Positions 41,704 to 51,597 are shown, counted from the stretch's first letter. The stretch: 64,000 nucleotides of DNA from Treponema bryantii NK4A124 (GCF_000421345.1 NZ_ATWV01000009.1:88510-152509), one strand, 5' to 3'. Program-made: numbers and translations. Notes: a model not told the origin generated them from the letters alone.

Positions 41704-43527
41704 ATGAAACATAAGAAATTTTTCAAAAAATCTAATGTTATCTGTTTCGTAGTTATCAACCTGGTAATAGTAATTGCTATAATTGCTTATGGAATGGTTG
41801 CGAAACAACAGGCAGAGCAGAGAGTTTCTCAGAAATTGAGAGAGGAAATTTCCCAGAAGGGAATTTTGATGGAAGATTATTTACAGCCGGAAATTGCACT
41901 TACGAAAAAGCTTGCAACTTCCCCAAGTGTAATTGAATTCTTTGAAGATATTGAAGACGAAAGACTTCGCAAACATGCATGGGAGGAATTCGAAAGTTTT
42001 AGAGACGCCTTTTCTTCTCACATTATCTTTTGGGCTAACGATGCTGATAAAGATTTCTATAACGCAATGGAATATTCTTATACTATAAATCCAGATAATC
42101 CTGCAGACTACTGGTATAAGATGACTCTTTATGAGACCGACCTTTATAACTTCAATATCAATTATAATGCCGACCTTGACATGACCTGTCTCTGGCTTAA
42201 TGCAGTTATCCGCAATTCAAAAATGAAGCCAATTGGAATATGTGGAACTGGTATTGAGCTGGATGGCTTTATCAATAAGTGTTATGAAAGTCTGAGCGAC
42301 ACTATTGATATGTACTTCTTTAATGATTCAAAAGAAATTACTGGTGCTAAAGATAAACAGATTCTTGTAGACAAAAAACATATTGATAGTTTTTACGAAA
42401 ATCTGAATTTTGAAAATCTGATGAAGAAGGCAAAGGAAGGCGGAGCAAGTGGTAATCTTGTTGAGTTCGAAGTAAGTCCTCTGGAACGTGGTATTATCCG
42501 CTATCTTCCAAGCTACGGCTGGTACCTTATTGCTGTTTCACCAGACAATTCCGGTCGCGCAGAGGGTATAGATATAATCCTCATAGTTTTCATTGTAATC
42601 GTTATAATCATTTCTACATTTGTTATTATTACAGCAAAATTCCAGGATTTTGTAACAAGATTAAAAAAATCTCAGGAGCACGAAAAAGAAGTTCAGATTA
42701 AAGAACGAAAGCTTGGTGAACGACTTTTCGAAGAAGCCCAGAATCTTGTTGTCGCCACAAAAGAGACTGCAGCTACCAGTCAGGACTCTTCTGCTGCCGT
42801 AAAAGAAATTGTTGCGACAATGGAAGACTCCAACGTTCTTTCCGAAAATATCTCTACAAAAATTAAAGATGTTTCAAGCATTGCAAATCAGACTTCTTCT
42901 GATGTAACAGAAGGCGTTGCTCAGATTGAACAGAACGTTGCCCAGCTCCACGAAATATTTGATGCTAACCAGCAGACAATTGATGGAATCAAAATCCTCA
43001 GTGAAAAAATAGAAAGCATCTGGGATATTGTAACGCTCATCAACAACGTTGCAGACCAGGCTAAGATTATTGCATTCAATGCCGAACTTGAAGCATCTAC
43101 TGCCGGAGAAGCCGGTAAGTCCTTCCGTATTGTTGCTAATGAAATCCGCCGCCTTTCAGATGGTATTATTGACGGTACCCGTGAAATTAAGGAAAAGATT
43201 AATGAGATTCAGCATTCTTCTGACTCTCTTATTCTTGCTTCCGAAAGTGGTACAGAAAAGATTAATGCCGGTTATGAAAATGCCCGTGGTCTCGAAGCAA
43301 AGTTCGCAAATATCCGAAGCTCTGCAGAAATTACCGCAACAAGTGCCGATGGTATTGCAGAAATAATCCGCCAGCAGGCAAGCGCAAGTGAACAGATTCT
43401 CATTGCCCTCAAGGAGATTTCTGCCGGTGTTGAAAACTTTACTGTAGCTACGGATAACATTTCCCTTGCATCGGAAAATGTTCGCAAGATTTCTGAGGAC
43501 TTGAACAATGCAAGCAGAAGCGAATGA
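41704..43527 (+). CDS. Methyl-accepting chemotaxis protein (operon 2)
   Basis: The 607-residue protein has a membrane segment at about 11-32, a periplasmic sensor with a dCache-like pattern (NPADYWYKMTLYETDLYNFN, IGICGTGIELDGFINKCYES), a second segment at about 289-311 and a signalling domain with the tip VADQAKIIAFNAELEAST and FRIVANEIRRLSDGI. It is a paralog of the receptor at 26328 in the cytoplasmic half while the sensor has diverged. It has no Shine-Dalgarno. Confidence 0.9.
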   Translation: MKHKKFFKKSNVICFVVINLVIVIAIIAYGMVAKQQAEQRVSQKLREEISQKGILMEDYLQPEIALTKKLATSPSVIEFFEDIEDERLRKHAWEEFESFRDAFSSHIIFWANDADKDFYNAMEYSYTINPDNPADYWYKMTLYETDLYNFNINYNADLDMTCLWLNAVIRNSKMKPIGICGTGIELDGFINKCYESLSDTIDMYFFNDSKEITGAKDKQILVDKKHIDSFYENLNFENLMKKAKEGGASGNLVEFEVSPLERGIIRYLPSYGWYLIAVSPDNSGRAEGIDIILIVFIVIVIIISTFVIITAKFQDFVTRLKKSQEHEKEVQIKERKLGERLFEEAQNLVVATKETAATSQDSSAAVKEIVATMEDSNVLSENISTKIKDVSSIANQTSSDVTEGVAQIEQNVAQLHEIFDANQQTIDGIKILSEKIESIWDIVTLINNVADQAKIIAFNAELEASTAGEAGKSFRIVANEIRRLSDGIIDGTREIKEKINEIQHSSDSLILASESGTEKINAGYENARGLEAKFANIRSSAEITATSADGIAEIIRQQASASEQILIALKEISAGVENFTVATDNISLASENVRKISEDLNNASRSE

Positions 43528-43924
43528 TTCTTATCTGATATTTACAATTCATAAACGCCTCTATGCAATAAAGAACACAAATGTTCAGGAAATCATGCAT
43601 TCGGCAAAAATTCACCCTCTTCCTTTTGTACCGGACTATATAGAAGGAATGGTGAATTGCCGTGGTCTGCCCTACACTGTTGTTAATCTTCTCAAAATTG
43701 AAAAAGAAGAAAACAGTGAAATTTCTGAGCCAACAGTTCTTGTCTTTCGCCGGGACGACGATCAGTTTGCCCTTCACATCTCAGGCATTGAATTGTTCTT
43801 TGAGCCGGAAGAAGAAGATATTACAAGTGAAGGGATTAAATATAAATCACGCATAATTCCATTTTTTGATATTGATGCTATTGAAACAACTCTGTGTCAG
43901 GATTTGAGGGAGGAAGAATTATGA
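43508..43924 (+). CDS. CheW-like coupling protein (operon 2)
   Basis: This 138-residue CheW-fold protein (YLIFTIHKRLYAIKNTNVQE, PFVPDYIEGMVNCRGLPYT) overlaps the receptor gene by 20 bp and the cheB gene by 4 bp. It is shorter than its operon 1 paralog at the N-terminus. Confidence 0.88.
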   Translation: MQAEANDSYLIFTIHKRLYAIKNTNVQEIMHSAKIHPLPFVPDYIEGMVNCRGLPYTVVNLLKIEKEENSEISEPTVLVFRRDDDQFALHISGIELFFEPEEEDITSEGIKYKSRIIPFFDIDAIETTLCQDLREEEL

Positions 43925-44967
43925 GCGATTTGCTGAAGGTTCTCATAGTTGATGATTCTGCAATTACAAGAGGACTCTTTGAAAAAGCATTTGTACGCAA
44001 TAATTTTGAAATTGCCGCTTCGGTTTCAAATGGACGTAAGGCTGTAGATTTCTGCCGGGATCATAATGTTGATGTTGTAGTAAGCGATTACAATATGCCG
44101 GAAATGGACGGTATAGAAGCCGCAAAGCTTTTAATAGGAGAACTTGGAATTCCGGTTTTAATCTATTCGGAAGACCCGGCAATAAAAACAGATGTTCTTG
44201 CAACAGGTGCTGCTTTTGAAAAGAAACCTTCCCTTCAGTCTTTTGATGAAATAGTATTCCGGGACTTTACAATTAAAGTAAGAAAAGCTGTTGATAAAGC
44301 AAAAAGCGAAGGTCTTAGTTCTCATGTAAATCGTTCAGAAAGAAATGTTGAATCAGATACAGATATTGATTCTCTGCTGGGCGAAAGAGCTTCCTTTAAA
44401 GTTCTTTGTATTGGAGCTTCCACAGGTGGTCCTACAGCAGTTCAGGAAGTGCTTACAGGACTTGGAAATAATTTTCCTCTTCCGGTTTTATACACTCAAC
44501 ATATCGATATTGGTGCAGATGAAAAAATGGTGAGATGGTTTAATCAGGTTTGTCCAAACATTCCTATGAGCCTTGCCCGCGACGGCGAAATTGCTAAAAA
44601 GGGACATGTTTATATGGCTCCTGCAGATAAACATCTTGTAATAGACTATGTAAAAAATGATCTTCCGGTTCTTAAACTTTCGGATGAACCTCCGGAGCGC
44701 TTTTTAAGACCGGCTGTAAATAAGCTTTTCCGTTCAGCAGCAAGGATTTATAAAAATACCTGTATTGCCCTGCTGCTTACCGGTATGGGCCAGGACGGAG
44801 CAGAAGGCTGCAAAGAAATAATTAAAGCAGGTGGTTTTACAATTTGTGAAGACGAATCAACCTGTACGGTTTTTGGAATGCCCCAGGCCGCAATTGAAAT
44901 GAAGGCAGCGAGCCGTGTCTTACCCCGAGACTGCATTGCCAGAGCCGTGGTTAAAATGACCAGATAA
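43921..44967 (+). CDS. cheB: CheB methylesterase with intact receiver (operon 2)
   Basis: The start at 43921 follows GGAGG and overlaps the cheW stop (ATGA). The 348-residue protein keeps a full receiver with Asp56 (DVVVSDYNMPEMDG), and the catalytic Ser in IGASTGGPTAV, His in YTQHIDIG and Asp in LLTGMGQDGAEG. It is therefore expected to be activated by phosphorylation, yet the CheA-like protein encoded in the same operon has no kinase domain. Confidence 0.92.
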   Translation: MSDLLKVLIVDDSAITRGLFEKAFVRNNFEIAASVSNGRKAVDFCRDHNVDVVVSDYNMPEMDGIEAAKLLIGELGIPVLIYSEDPAIKTDVLATGAAFEKKPSLQSFDEIVFRDFTIKVRKAVDKAKSEGLSSHVNRSERNVESDTDIDSLLGERASFKVLCIGASTGGPTAVQEVLTGLGNNFPLPVLYTQHIDIGADEKMVRWFNQVCPNIPMSLARDGEIAKKGHVYMAPADKHLVIDYVKNDLPVLKLSDEPPERFLRPAVNKLFRSAARIYKNTCIALLLTGMGQDGAEGCKEIIKAGGFTICEDESTCTVFGMPQAAIEMKAASRVLPRDCIARAVVKMTR

Positions 44968-44985
44968 AAATTTAAGGGCGAGTTT

Positions 44986-45798
44986 ATGGAAGATAAAGAG
45001 TTTACAGATATTATTTCGCTTATTACAAAGCAGACTGGTATAATCCCCAGGGAAAGCCACAAAAGCGGAATAAAAAATTTTATTGACAAGCGCAAAAAAG
45101 AAATAAAACTTAACGGACTTGATTATTATAATTATGTATGTCTCAACAAAGCAGAAATGGACATTCTTTTAAACCATGCTACTGTAAATGAAACATATTT
45201 TTTCCGTGAAGAATCACAGTTTAATTTCTTAAAGAATAAAGTTTTACCGGAACTGCATTCAAGTCTTGGATTAAATCCTGTAAGAATCTGGAGTGCAGCT
45301 GCTTCGAGTGGAGAAGAAATTTATTCACTCTACCTGCTTGCCCTTTCCCTCGGAATAAAAACTGAATGCTTAGCAACAGACATTAATACCACAGTTCTCC
45401 AGAAAGGTGCAGAAGGAAAATATAAATCAAATTCTGTAAAAGCAGTTGATGGTGCAAAGTTTCATTATCTTCTTACACCATATATGAATCAGGATAAAGA
45501 AGTAAACCTTCCGCCAGAAATTACTTCTAAAATAGACAGAAGACAGATGAATCTTACAAAAGCAGATTCAATCTTTCCAAGAAACATTCACATAGTTTTT
45601 ATAAGAAATGTATTTGTTTATTTTACGGTAGAAATGAGAAGAAGCATTTTGCAAAAAATCGTAGATTTTTCTCTGGCTCCGGGCGGATATATTTTTCTTT
45701 CAATGAATGAAATCGCTACGATCGATTATACAATTCTGCCTAAAGGTGTTGAAAAATGCTCTGAAGGCAATGTGTTTTATTTTCATAAAAAGGGATGA
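44986..45798 (+). CDS. cheR: CheR methyltransferase (operon 2)
   Basis: The 270-residue protein has the same markers as the operon 1 CheR (GIIPRESHKSGIKNFIDK, NETYFFREESQF, IVFIRNVFVYFTVEMR). The SAM site reads IWSAAASSGEEIYSLY, with Ala where the family and its paralog have Cys. It is coupled to the next gene by ATGA. Confidence 0.9.
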   Translation: MEDKEFTDIISLITKQTGIIPRESHKSGIKNFIDKRKKEIKLNGLDYYNYVCLNKAEMDILLNHATVNETYFFREESQFNFLKNKVLPELHSSLGLNPVRIWSAAASSGEEIYSLYLLALSLGIKTECLATDINTTVLQKGAEGKYKSNSVKAVDGAKFHYLLTPYMNQDKEVNLPPEITSKIDRRQMNLTKADSIFPRNIHIVFIRNVFVYFTVEMRRSILQKIVDFSLAPGGYIFLSMNEIATIDYTILPKGVEKCSEGNVFYFHKKG

Positions 45799-47480
45799 GA
45801 GAGTTGGGTATAATTTCAAAGATTTCAAATGAAAACAATATAAATCAGGAATTCTCAAATAGCCAGAATCAGAATAACGAGCAGGAATTAACTAAGATAG
45901 TAAATGATCTTCCTACCACTTCTGAAAATGGCAACGTAATAAAAAATTATCTTGCAGAAACAAGATGGCTGGCTCATACACTTAAAACACAGCCGGAAAT
46001 GACTCAGGAAATTCTACGTGTATTAAGTATTACCCGAGACTCTTCCCTGCTTCTTGGTTTTACTCCAGTATACAGGCTTTATAAAGCAACAGAAGATTTA
46101 TATAAAGCAATTATTGACGGTAAAGCTGTTTTTTCAGATAACCTTTATTTTTTGATTAATGAAACTGCAGATAAGCTTTCTGAAATGTGCGATATGATTG
46201 AAGATGGCCGAATGGAAGAGCTCTTTGCAGAAAATGTAAAACCTTATCTTTTGTATCTGGACAAGGCTGTTGCCGGTGAATTGTTTAATGCAATGAGCCT
46301 GGCAGCAGGCAGTCATGAACAGACCCTCTTATTGCAGCAGCAGATGGAAGATGAAGACCGTGAAGCCGAAGCAAGAAGAAAAGAAAAAGAAAAGGTTCCT
46401 GAAAAAATTACACTCGAATCTTCAAAAATTTCAGAGCTGGTAAACCAGCATCAGGAAATGATTGCCCGTTCCTATATAATTATTAATCAGATAGAAACAC
46501 TTAAAGAAGCAATTTTCGAAGACAATAAAAAACTTATACGCGATACTTCAAAGCAGCTGGCCGCAGATGCCCAGAACCTTCAGGCAAATCTTCTTCTTTC
46601 TCATGAACAGATATTATCTTTCGTTCATGAAGATTCCTTTATTGAAAAGCATCAGGATTTCCATGGCTTCTTTGTATTTGCTAATAACCGCAAATACATG
46701 ATTCCTTCTGAATTTGTAATAGATGTCATTTCAGAAAGCCCGTCAAATTATGTAGAAAAACAAAATCAGAAGTTTGTAGTTTATGTTCAGGAAAACGAAA
46801 TGGGTAACGAAAAGAACCGTGAAGAAATTCCGGTCTACTCTCTTTCTTCTCTTTTGCCAGGAACTCCAATTACAGAACTCCCAGTTATGGATACCATTCT
46901 GCTTGTAAACTTTCAGTCTCAAAAGGTTGGAATTATTGTAGATGAAATGCAGAAGTTCGTTTCTGTAATAAAAATGCCTATGCCCCACAGCTTTAAGTAT
47001 TTTCCAATTTTAAAAGGCCTGGCTTTTGATGAAAAATACGACATGATTCCAATTTTGTATTTACCAATGATTATTAAAAAATTCCGTTCAATGCGTGGAT
47101 ACGATGTCAAAAAATTTGAAGCTTCAACCAGAAAGCATATTAATCATGCTCTTGTAGTTGATGATTCAGAAACAACCCGGCTTATTGAACACACAATTTT
47201 AAAGGGCTATGGTTTTTATGTAGAAGAAGCCTTTGACGGAATTGATGCAATGGACAAAATTAAAGGAAATCAAATTGATTTGATTATCTGCGATGATAAA
47301 ATGCCTAGAATGAATGGAGAGATTTTTCTGGATAATGTCCGCCGTTTAGAAAACTATAAGAAAGTTCCGGTAATTGCACTTTCAAACTCTCCTATTCCAA
47401 AAGCTGATATTTATATTTCAAAATCAGATTTTAAGAGAGATATTTTAATTCAAAAAATCAAGGAGCTTTTAAATGAGTAA
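45795..47480 (+). CDS. Kinase-dead CheA-like scaffold with receiver (operon 2)
   Basis: The 561-residue protein aligns with CheA of operon 1 in the Hpt region (LLLGFTPVYRLYKATEDLYK against MLGYTTVEKLAHAIEDIYKS), but the phosphorylated His is Ser78 (VLSITRDSS). A charged helical region follows, then the CheW-like domain (about 290-435) and a C-terminal receiver with intact Asp (LIICDDKMPRMNG). The whole HATPase domain is missing. It cannot act as a kinase and is best seen as an array adaptor or phosphate acceptor. Its ATG overlaps the cheR stop. Confidence 0.85.
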   Translation: MRELGIISKISNENNINQEFSNSQNQNNEQELTKIVNDLPTTSENGNVIKNYLAETRWLAHTLKTQPEMTQEILRVLSITRDSSLLLGFTPVYRLYKATEDLYKAIIDGKAVFSDNLYFLINETADKLSEMCDMIEDGRMEELFAENVKPYLLYLDKAVAGELFNAMSLAAGSHEQTLLLQQQMEDEDREAEARRKEKEKVPEKITLESSKISELVNQHQEMIARSYIIINQIETLKEAIFEDNKKLIRDTSKQLAADAQNLQANLLLSHEQILSFVHEDSFIEKHQDFHGFFVFANNRKYMIPSEFVIDVISESPSNYVEKQNQKFVVYVQENEMGNEKNREEIPVYSLSSLLPGTPITELPVMDTILLVNFQSQKVGIIVDEMQKFVSVIKMPMPHSFKYFPILKGLAFDEKYDMIPILYLPMIIKKFRSMRGYDVKKFEASTRKHINHALVVDDSETTRLIEHTILKGYGFYVEEAFDGIDAMDKIKGNQIDLIICDDKMPRMNGEIFLDNVRRLENYKKVPVIALSNSPIPKADIYISKSDFKRDILIQKIKELLNE

Positions 47481-49251
47481 ACGAATTATAGTGCTTGAAC
47501 CTTCAGTTACAATTCAGTCCATTTTCAGAGAACTCACCCGTCAGTCAGATCTGGAACTTTCATTTGAAAGAAACGGTATTAAGTTCCTTGTTGCCTTATA
47601 TAATCTTTTACCGGATGCTGTTTTAATTAACGCTAGAAATATGAATCCTTCCTGCATTGAGCTTGTTCGTTTTATAAAATCAGTTGCTCGTTTTAAATCA
47701 ATATCTGTTGGTATTTTTGCAACAAGCGATTTTCTTTTTCATGATGAGTTTAAAATTAATTGTGGTGCAGATTTATTTTTTACCTTTGATCAGAACACAA
47801 TTATTTCAGACCTGGAAAATCTTCTTGCAAAAAAAGAAGGCGAACTTTCACGACCTGAAAAAAATGATATTGTAAAAACCGGAATTCTTGAAAAAATATA
47901 TTCAATGATAGACAGAATAGATTCTCTTCCTGAAATTGCAAGGTCTTTCCTCAGCCTGCTTGCAGAAGTTGGAGAACTGCCTGCGGCTTCTATTTTTGTA
48001 AAAACGGAAGACGGTCTGGAAAGTTTTTATATCTGCGGAGACAATTTTACAGAAGAAGAAACTTCAGATTTTCTCCGTGTCTGTATGACAGATTTTGAAA
48101 ACCTTTTCCCTAATCAGAATATGATAAATGTTATTCCTCAAAAGCTTGAAGCAACATTTCCTCTGGAAGAATTTCATAGTGAAGAATTACCTCTTTCTGC
48201 TTATCAGACCTTCACTCTTAAAAATGAATTTGAGAATCTTTATGGAACAGTCCACATTGTACGTGAAGGCGCCTTTACCACTAAACAGATAGACCTTTTT
48301 ACTTTTGCTGTAAACGAAGTTACCCGCATTATGGAAAGTACCATAAGAATGCAGGGAAAAATGAAGTTCGAAAGAAATATACGTAAGGCCTTCAGCCGTT
48401 TTGTTCCTGAACAGATTATTGACGAGCTTGTTGATGGTGCAGAAACAGAAGCAAAGGTTGGTATAGGTGAAAAACGAGACGTTGCAATTATGTTCTGCGA
48501 CATTCGTTCTTTTACAAACATAAGTGAATGTAATAAACCAGAAACTGTAGTCGCCTTTTTAAACAAGTATTTTACTGCCATGTGTACAATAATAAAAAAA
48601 TATGGCGGTACTGTAGACAAGTTTATGGGCGATGCAATTATGGCCCTGTTTGGTGCTCCTGTAAGCTACGAGGATAACTGCCGGCGTGCGGTAGCCGCTG
48701 CTCAGGAAATGCGGGATGCGGTAGAAACAATAGAACTTGATGATTTAATTCTTCCTCCGGGAATGAAATTTAATGTTGGAATCGGCATCCATTACGGCGA
48801 TGTAATTGTAGGTTCTATAGGTTCGGCAGATAAAACCGACTATTCTGTAATCGGAGATAATGTAAACCTTGCAAGCCGTTTGGAAGGACTAACAAAAACT
48901 TACGGAACGATGATTCTTGTAAGTCAGGCTGTAAAAGATGATATTAATTCTGATGAATATGTTTACAGGCATCTTGATAATGTAAAGGTAAAAGGAAAAG
49001 AGCATCCTGTTCCGATTTATGCAGTAGATAAAAGTCTTGAAGATTTCAGTAAAAAATATCGTGAATATTATGATAAGGCTTTTGCACTCTACCAGAAAGG
49101 TGTCTGGAATCTTGCAAGAGAATATTATCAGAAAGCCCTTGATGAATGTGAAAACGATAAAGCCGCTGCCCTCATGGTAGAACGCTGTGATAATTTTATT
49201 GTCCGTCCGCCGGAGAACTGGGATGGTGCAATAGCTTATAACACAAAATAG
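47473..49251 (+). CDS. Class III adenylate cyclase with pseudo-receiver (operon 2)
   Basis: The 592-residue protein parallels the cyclase at 33147: a receiver-like N-terminus with no Asp (AVLINARNMNPS, Asn near 54), a GAF-like middle, the linker RKAFSRFVPEQIIDEL, a cyclase domain with metal Asp residues in MFCDIRSFT and KFMGDAIM, the Lys that favours ATP, NVNLASRLE, and a TPR-like end (YQKGVWNLAREYYQKAL). AAGGAG precedes the ATG, which overlaps the CheA-like gene by 8 bp. It ends operon 2 and converges on the next gene with 1 bp between them. Confidence 0.92.
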   Translation: MSKRIIVLEPSVTIQSIFRELTRQSDLELSFERNGIKFLVALYNLLPDAVLINARNMNPSCIELVRFIKSVARFKSISVGIFATSDFLFHDEFKINCGADLFFTFDQNTIISDLENLLAKKEGELSRPEKNDIVKTGILEKIYSMIDRIDSLPEIARSFLSLLAEVGELPAASIFVKTEDGLESFYICGDNFTEEETSDFLRVCMTDFENLFPNQNMINVIPQKLEATFPLEEFHSEELPLSAYQTFTLKNEFENLYGTVHIVREGAFTTKQIDLFTFAVNEVTRIMESTIRMQGKMKFERNIRKAFSRFVPEQIIDELVDGAETEAKVGIGEKRDVAIMFCDIRSFTNISECNKPETVVAFLNKYFTAMCTIIKKYGGTVDKFMGDAIMALFGAPVSYEDNCRRAVAAAQEMRDAVETIELDDLILPPGMKFNVGIGIHYGDVIVGSIGSADKTDYSVIGDNVNLASRLEGLTKTYGTMILVSQAVKDDINSDEYVYRHLDNVKVKGKEHPVPIYAVDKSLEDFSKKYREYYDKAFALYQKGVWNLAREYYQKALDECENDKAAALMVERCDNFIVRPPENWDGAIAYNTK

Positions 49252-49252
49252 T

Positions 49253-51586
49253 TTACATAAAGGTAACGTGTGAACCAGTTACCTTTTTACTCTCGTAAAC
49301 ACCTTTATCAATAAGCTTATAGTTATCTCCAAAATCAGCAGTTTCTCCCTGAGGAATAATTATAGCACCAATACTTGCTGTTACAGCTTTATCTTCGAGC
49401 TCTGGAATAACAATAGTCTTAAGATTTTCTATAAAGCGGTTAATAATTGAGTTTGCAATTTTTTTATCATGAACTTCAGCTGCATAAGCAGAAAATTCAT
49501 CTCCCCCTAGACGGAATACAATATCATGTTCACGGAAGGCAGACTTTAGGCAGTTAGCAACACTTATAATAACTTTATCGCCTACATCATGACCATAAGT
49601 ATCGTTAAAGCTCTTAAAATGGTCAATATCAAGAAGTATGAATAATCCACCCTTTCCATTCTTAAGGCTTTCTTCCACCTTTAATTCTCCGCTCATTCGG
49701 TTCAAAAGTCCGGTCATCTGGTCGGTCTCAGAAAGTACAATAAGCTTTTGCTTTTCCTTTGCATCATTTACGATTTTATCAATATTCATAATACCGACAA
49801 TAATCGTATCTGAATTCAATTTCATATATTTGAATTCATAAAAATGTAGTTCTCCGTTTTCTTCAATACGATAACTTGATGAATATTCATCCGATTCATT
49901 CAGCTTTTGTATAATTGTATCAAGGGCAATTGCTTCATTCATAAAGGCTTTGTCTTCTGTATAAACACGATGTTCAATATATTCTGTAAAGAAGGTATCG
50001 TAAGAAGAATCTGCAGAATAATTTTCCATAAAGGATTCAGGAATATAACCGCCAAGCTTAATAGGTTTTATAGTTCTTGTTGTAAGATTAATTGTCAGAA
50101 TATTTGCAAAGTCACGGCTGAGAGCATTTACGATATTAAACTGCTCCATGAGGTTGATTTCGTTTTTTTTATTTTCATCAATATCAGTAAAGAGTCCAAC
50201 ATAAGTTTGTGGCTTACCATCTGCATTACGAATAATATTTCCCGCCGCATGATACCATTTCCAGCCATCATTTTTTGTCAAAAGACGATATTCAACATCA
50301 TAAACTGTCTGGCCGCTGGTATCATTTACAGTATCCCAGAAGGCTTTGAGTACTGAATTTTTATCATCCCTGTGAAGTCTGTCAGACCAAGCCTCAAGCG
50401 TATTCGGAAACTCCTTTTCAGATTTAAAACCAAGTAATTTACGGAAAGTATCCGACCAGTTGCATTTTACAATATTACCATTTTCATCAAATTCAATTGT
50501 CCAAGGTCCTGAATCCAGAACCGAGTGAATAATCTGCATTGCATTTGTTTCTTTATTAAGTTTCTCATAGGCCTGCTGAGTTCTTTGACTGATTATCTTT
50601 TCCTGCTCAAGCTTAAAATGAGAAGCATTTCGGATAATCAAAATTAATCCGATAAAAAGTAATACAATTAAAGCAAAGGTAAAGAAAATATGAATTCTTG
50701 TTTGATGCATAAGAGAAGCAATACTTGTACTTACCTGCTCATTAATAACAGTTTCGTAAACAAGAATTGTCATAATCCAGCCAGTGTTTTTTACAGGAAT
50801 ATAAAAGAGATGAGCCTTTTCGTTATCATAATTAACTTCTATTAAACCTGAGCCACCTGAAGAAAAATCATTTACAACTTTTCTTATTTTTTTGGAATCC
50901 TTTTCGCTCTCAGAAATTGCTGAAAGAAGATTTAAACCTGCAGGCAGCTTTCCAAAATCCGTATTTGTAAGACTTTCTCCATTTTTGTAATAGAGATTAA
51001 AGTAGGTTTCCATATTTTCATAACGATAGGCCATAGACCTCATCATCTGATTAATATCAATTTCGACAAAACAGGCTGTGATTTTTGAATTATTAAAATA
51101 AATTCCTGAAACCGGAACTGCAAGAAAAAGCTGTTTGTCGCCACCATAATTTAAAACTGTAGAATAAATTGGTTCTGTAATTGCTTTAGCAAGGAAAGGA
51201 TATCTGGTTTTACCGGAACAGGTTGAGTGCGATGTATAAACAAGACCATTTTCATCAACGAGGGCAAAGGTGTCCATGTTATAAAGCTTACGCATTTTAC
51301 CAAGAAAACTTCTAAGCGCTTTAGGGGATTCCAGGTCATTTTGTGTAATAATATCAAGTGCATTATTTACATACTTATATTTTTTATCAAGTTCGTTAGA
51401 AATGAGAGAAGTGCGGCTTTTTGCAATTTCTTCTATATAAAAATGACTAATCTTATCAATTGCTTTATCTGTAACTTCTTGTGTAGTATCTGCAGTTTTT
51501 AATGACATAATTAATAAAAGAATTGTCATTATTGTCAAACTTGAAGCTGTAAATATATGAATAATACGTTTAGTAAGTTTTTTCAT
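49253..51586 (-). CDS. dCache-PAS-GGDEF diguanylate cyclase
   Basis: The 777-residue protein has a membrane segment at about 12-33, a dCache-like periplasmic sensor (LYNMDTFALVDENGLVYTSH, FLAVPVSGIYFNNSKITACF), a second membrane segment near 297-318, a PAS domain (TIEFDENGNIVKCNWSDTF, WYHAAGNIIRNADGKPQTYV), a second PAS-like region and a GGDEF domain with intact LGGDEF near 694 and the inhibitory site REHD five residues before it. It should make c-di-GMP with product inhibition. It follows a sugar-binding lipoprotein gene by 11 bp, with AGGAGAGG. Confidence 0.93.
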   Translation of the reverse strand: MKKLTKRIIHIFTASSLTIMTILLLIMSLKTADTTQEVTDKAIDKISHFYIEEIAKSRTSLISNELDKKYKYVNNALDIITQNDLESPKALRSFLGKMRKLYNMDTFALVDENGLVYTSHSTCSGKTRYPFLAKAITEPIYSTVLNYGGDKQLFLAVPVSGIYFNNSKITACFVEIDINQMMRSMAYRYENMETYFNLYYKNGESLTNTDFGKLPAGLNLLSAISESEKDSKKIRKVVNDFSSGGSGLIEVNYDNEKAHLFYIPVKNTGWIMTILVYETVINEQVSTSIASLMHQTRIHIFFTFALIVLLFIGLILIIRNASHFKLEQEKIISQRTQQAYEKLNKETNAMQIIHSVLDSGPWTIEFDENGNIVKCNWSDTFRKLLGFKSEKEFPNTLEAWSDRLHRDDKNSVLKAFWDTVNDTSGQTVYDVEYRLLTKNDGWKWYHAAGNIIRNADGKPQTYVGLFTDIDENKKNEINLMEQFNIVNALSRDFANILTINLTTRTIKPIKLGGYIPESFMENYSADSSYDTFFTEYIEHRVYTEDKAFMNEAIALDTIIQKLNESDEYSSSYRIEENGELHFYEFKYMKLNSDTIIVGIMNIDKIVNDAKEKQKLIVLSETDQMTGLLNRMSGELKVEESLKNGKGGLFILLDIDHFKSFNDTYGHDVGDKVIISVANCLKSAFREHDIVFRLGGDEFSAYAAEVHDKKIANSIINRFIENLKTIVIPELEDKAVTASIGAIIIPQGETADFGDNYKLIDKGVYESKKVTGSHVTFM

Positions 51587-51597
51587 AGCTGCCTCTC

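Noticed and set aside
45795..47480. A frameshifted or truncated cheA pseudogene
   Set aside because: The frame is open from end to end, overlaps both neighbours with normal coupling, and keeps conserved CheW and receiver domains. A specific domain loss is more likely than decay.
26328..49251. Flagellar chemotaxis operons
   Set aside because: There is no cheY, cheX, cheD or flagellar gene, and the operons carry cyclases. Labelled as alternative chemosensory systems instead.
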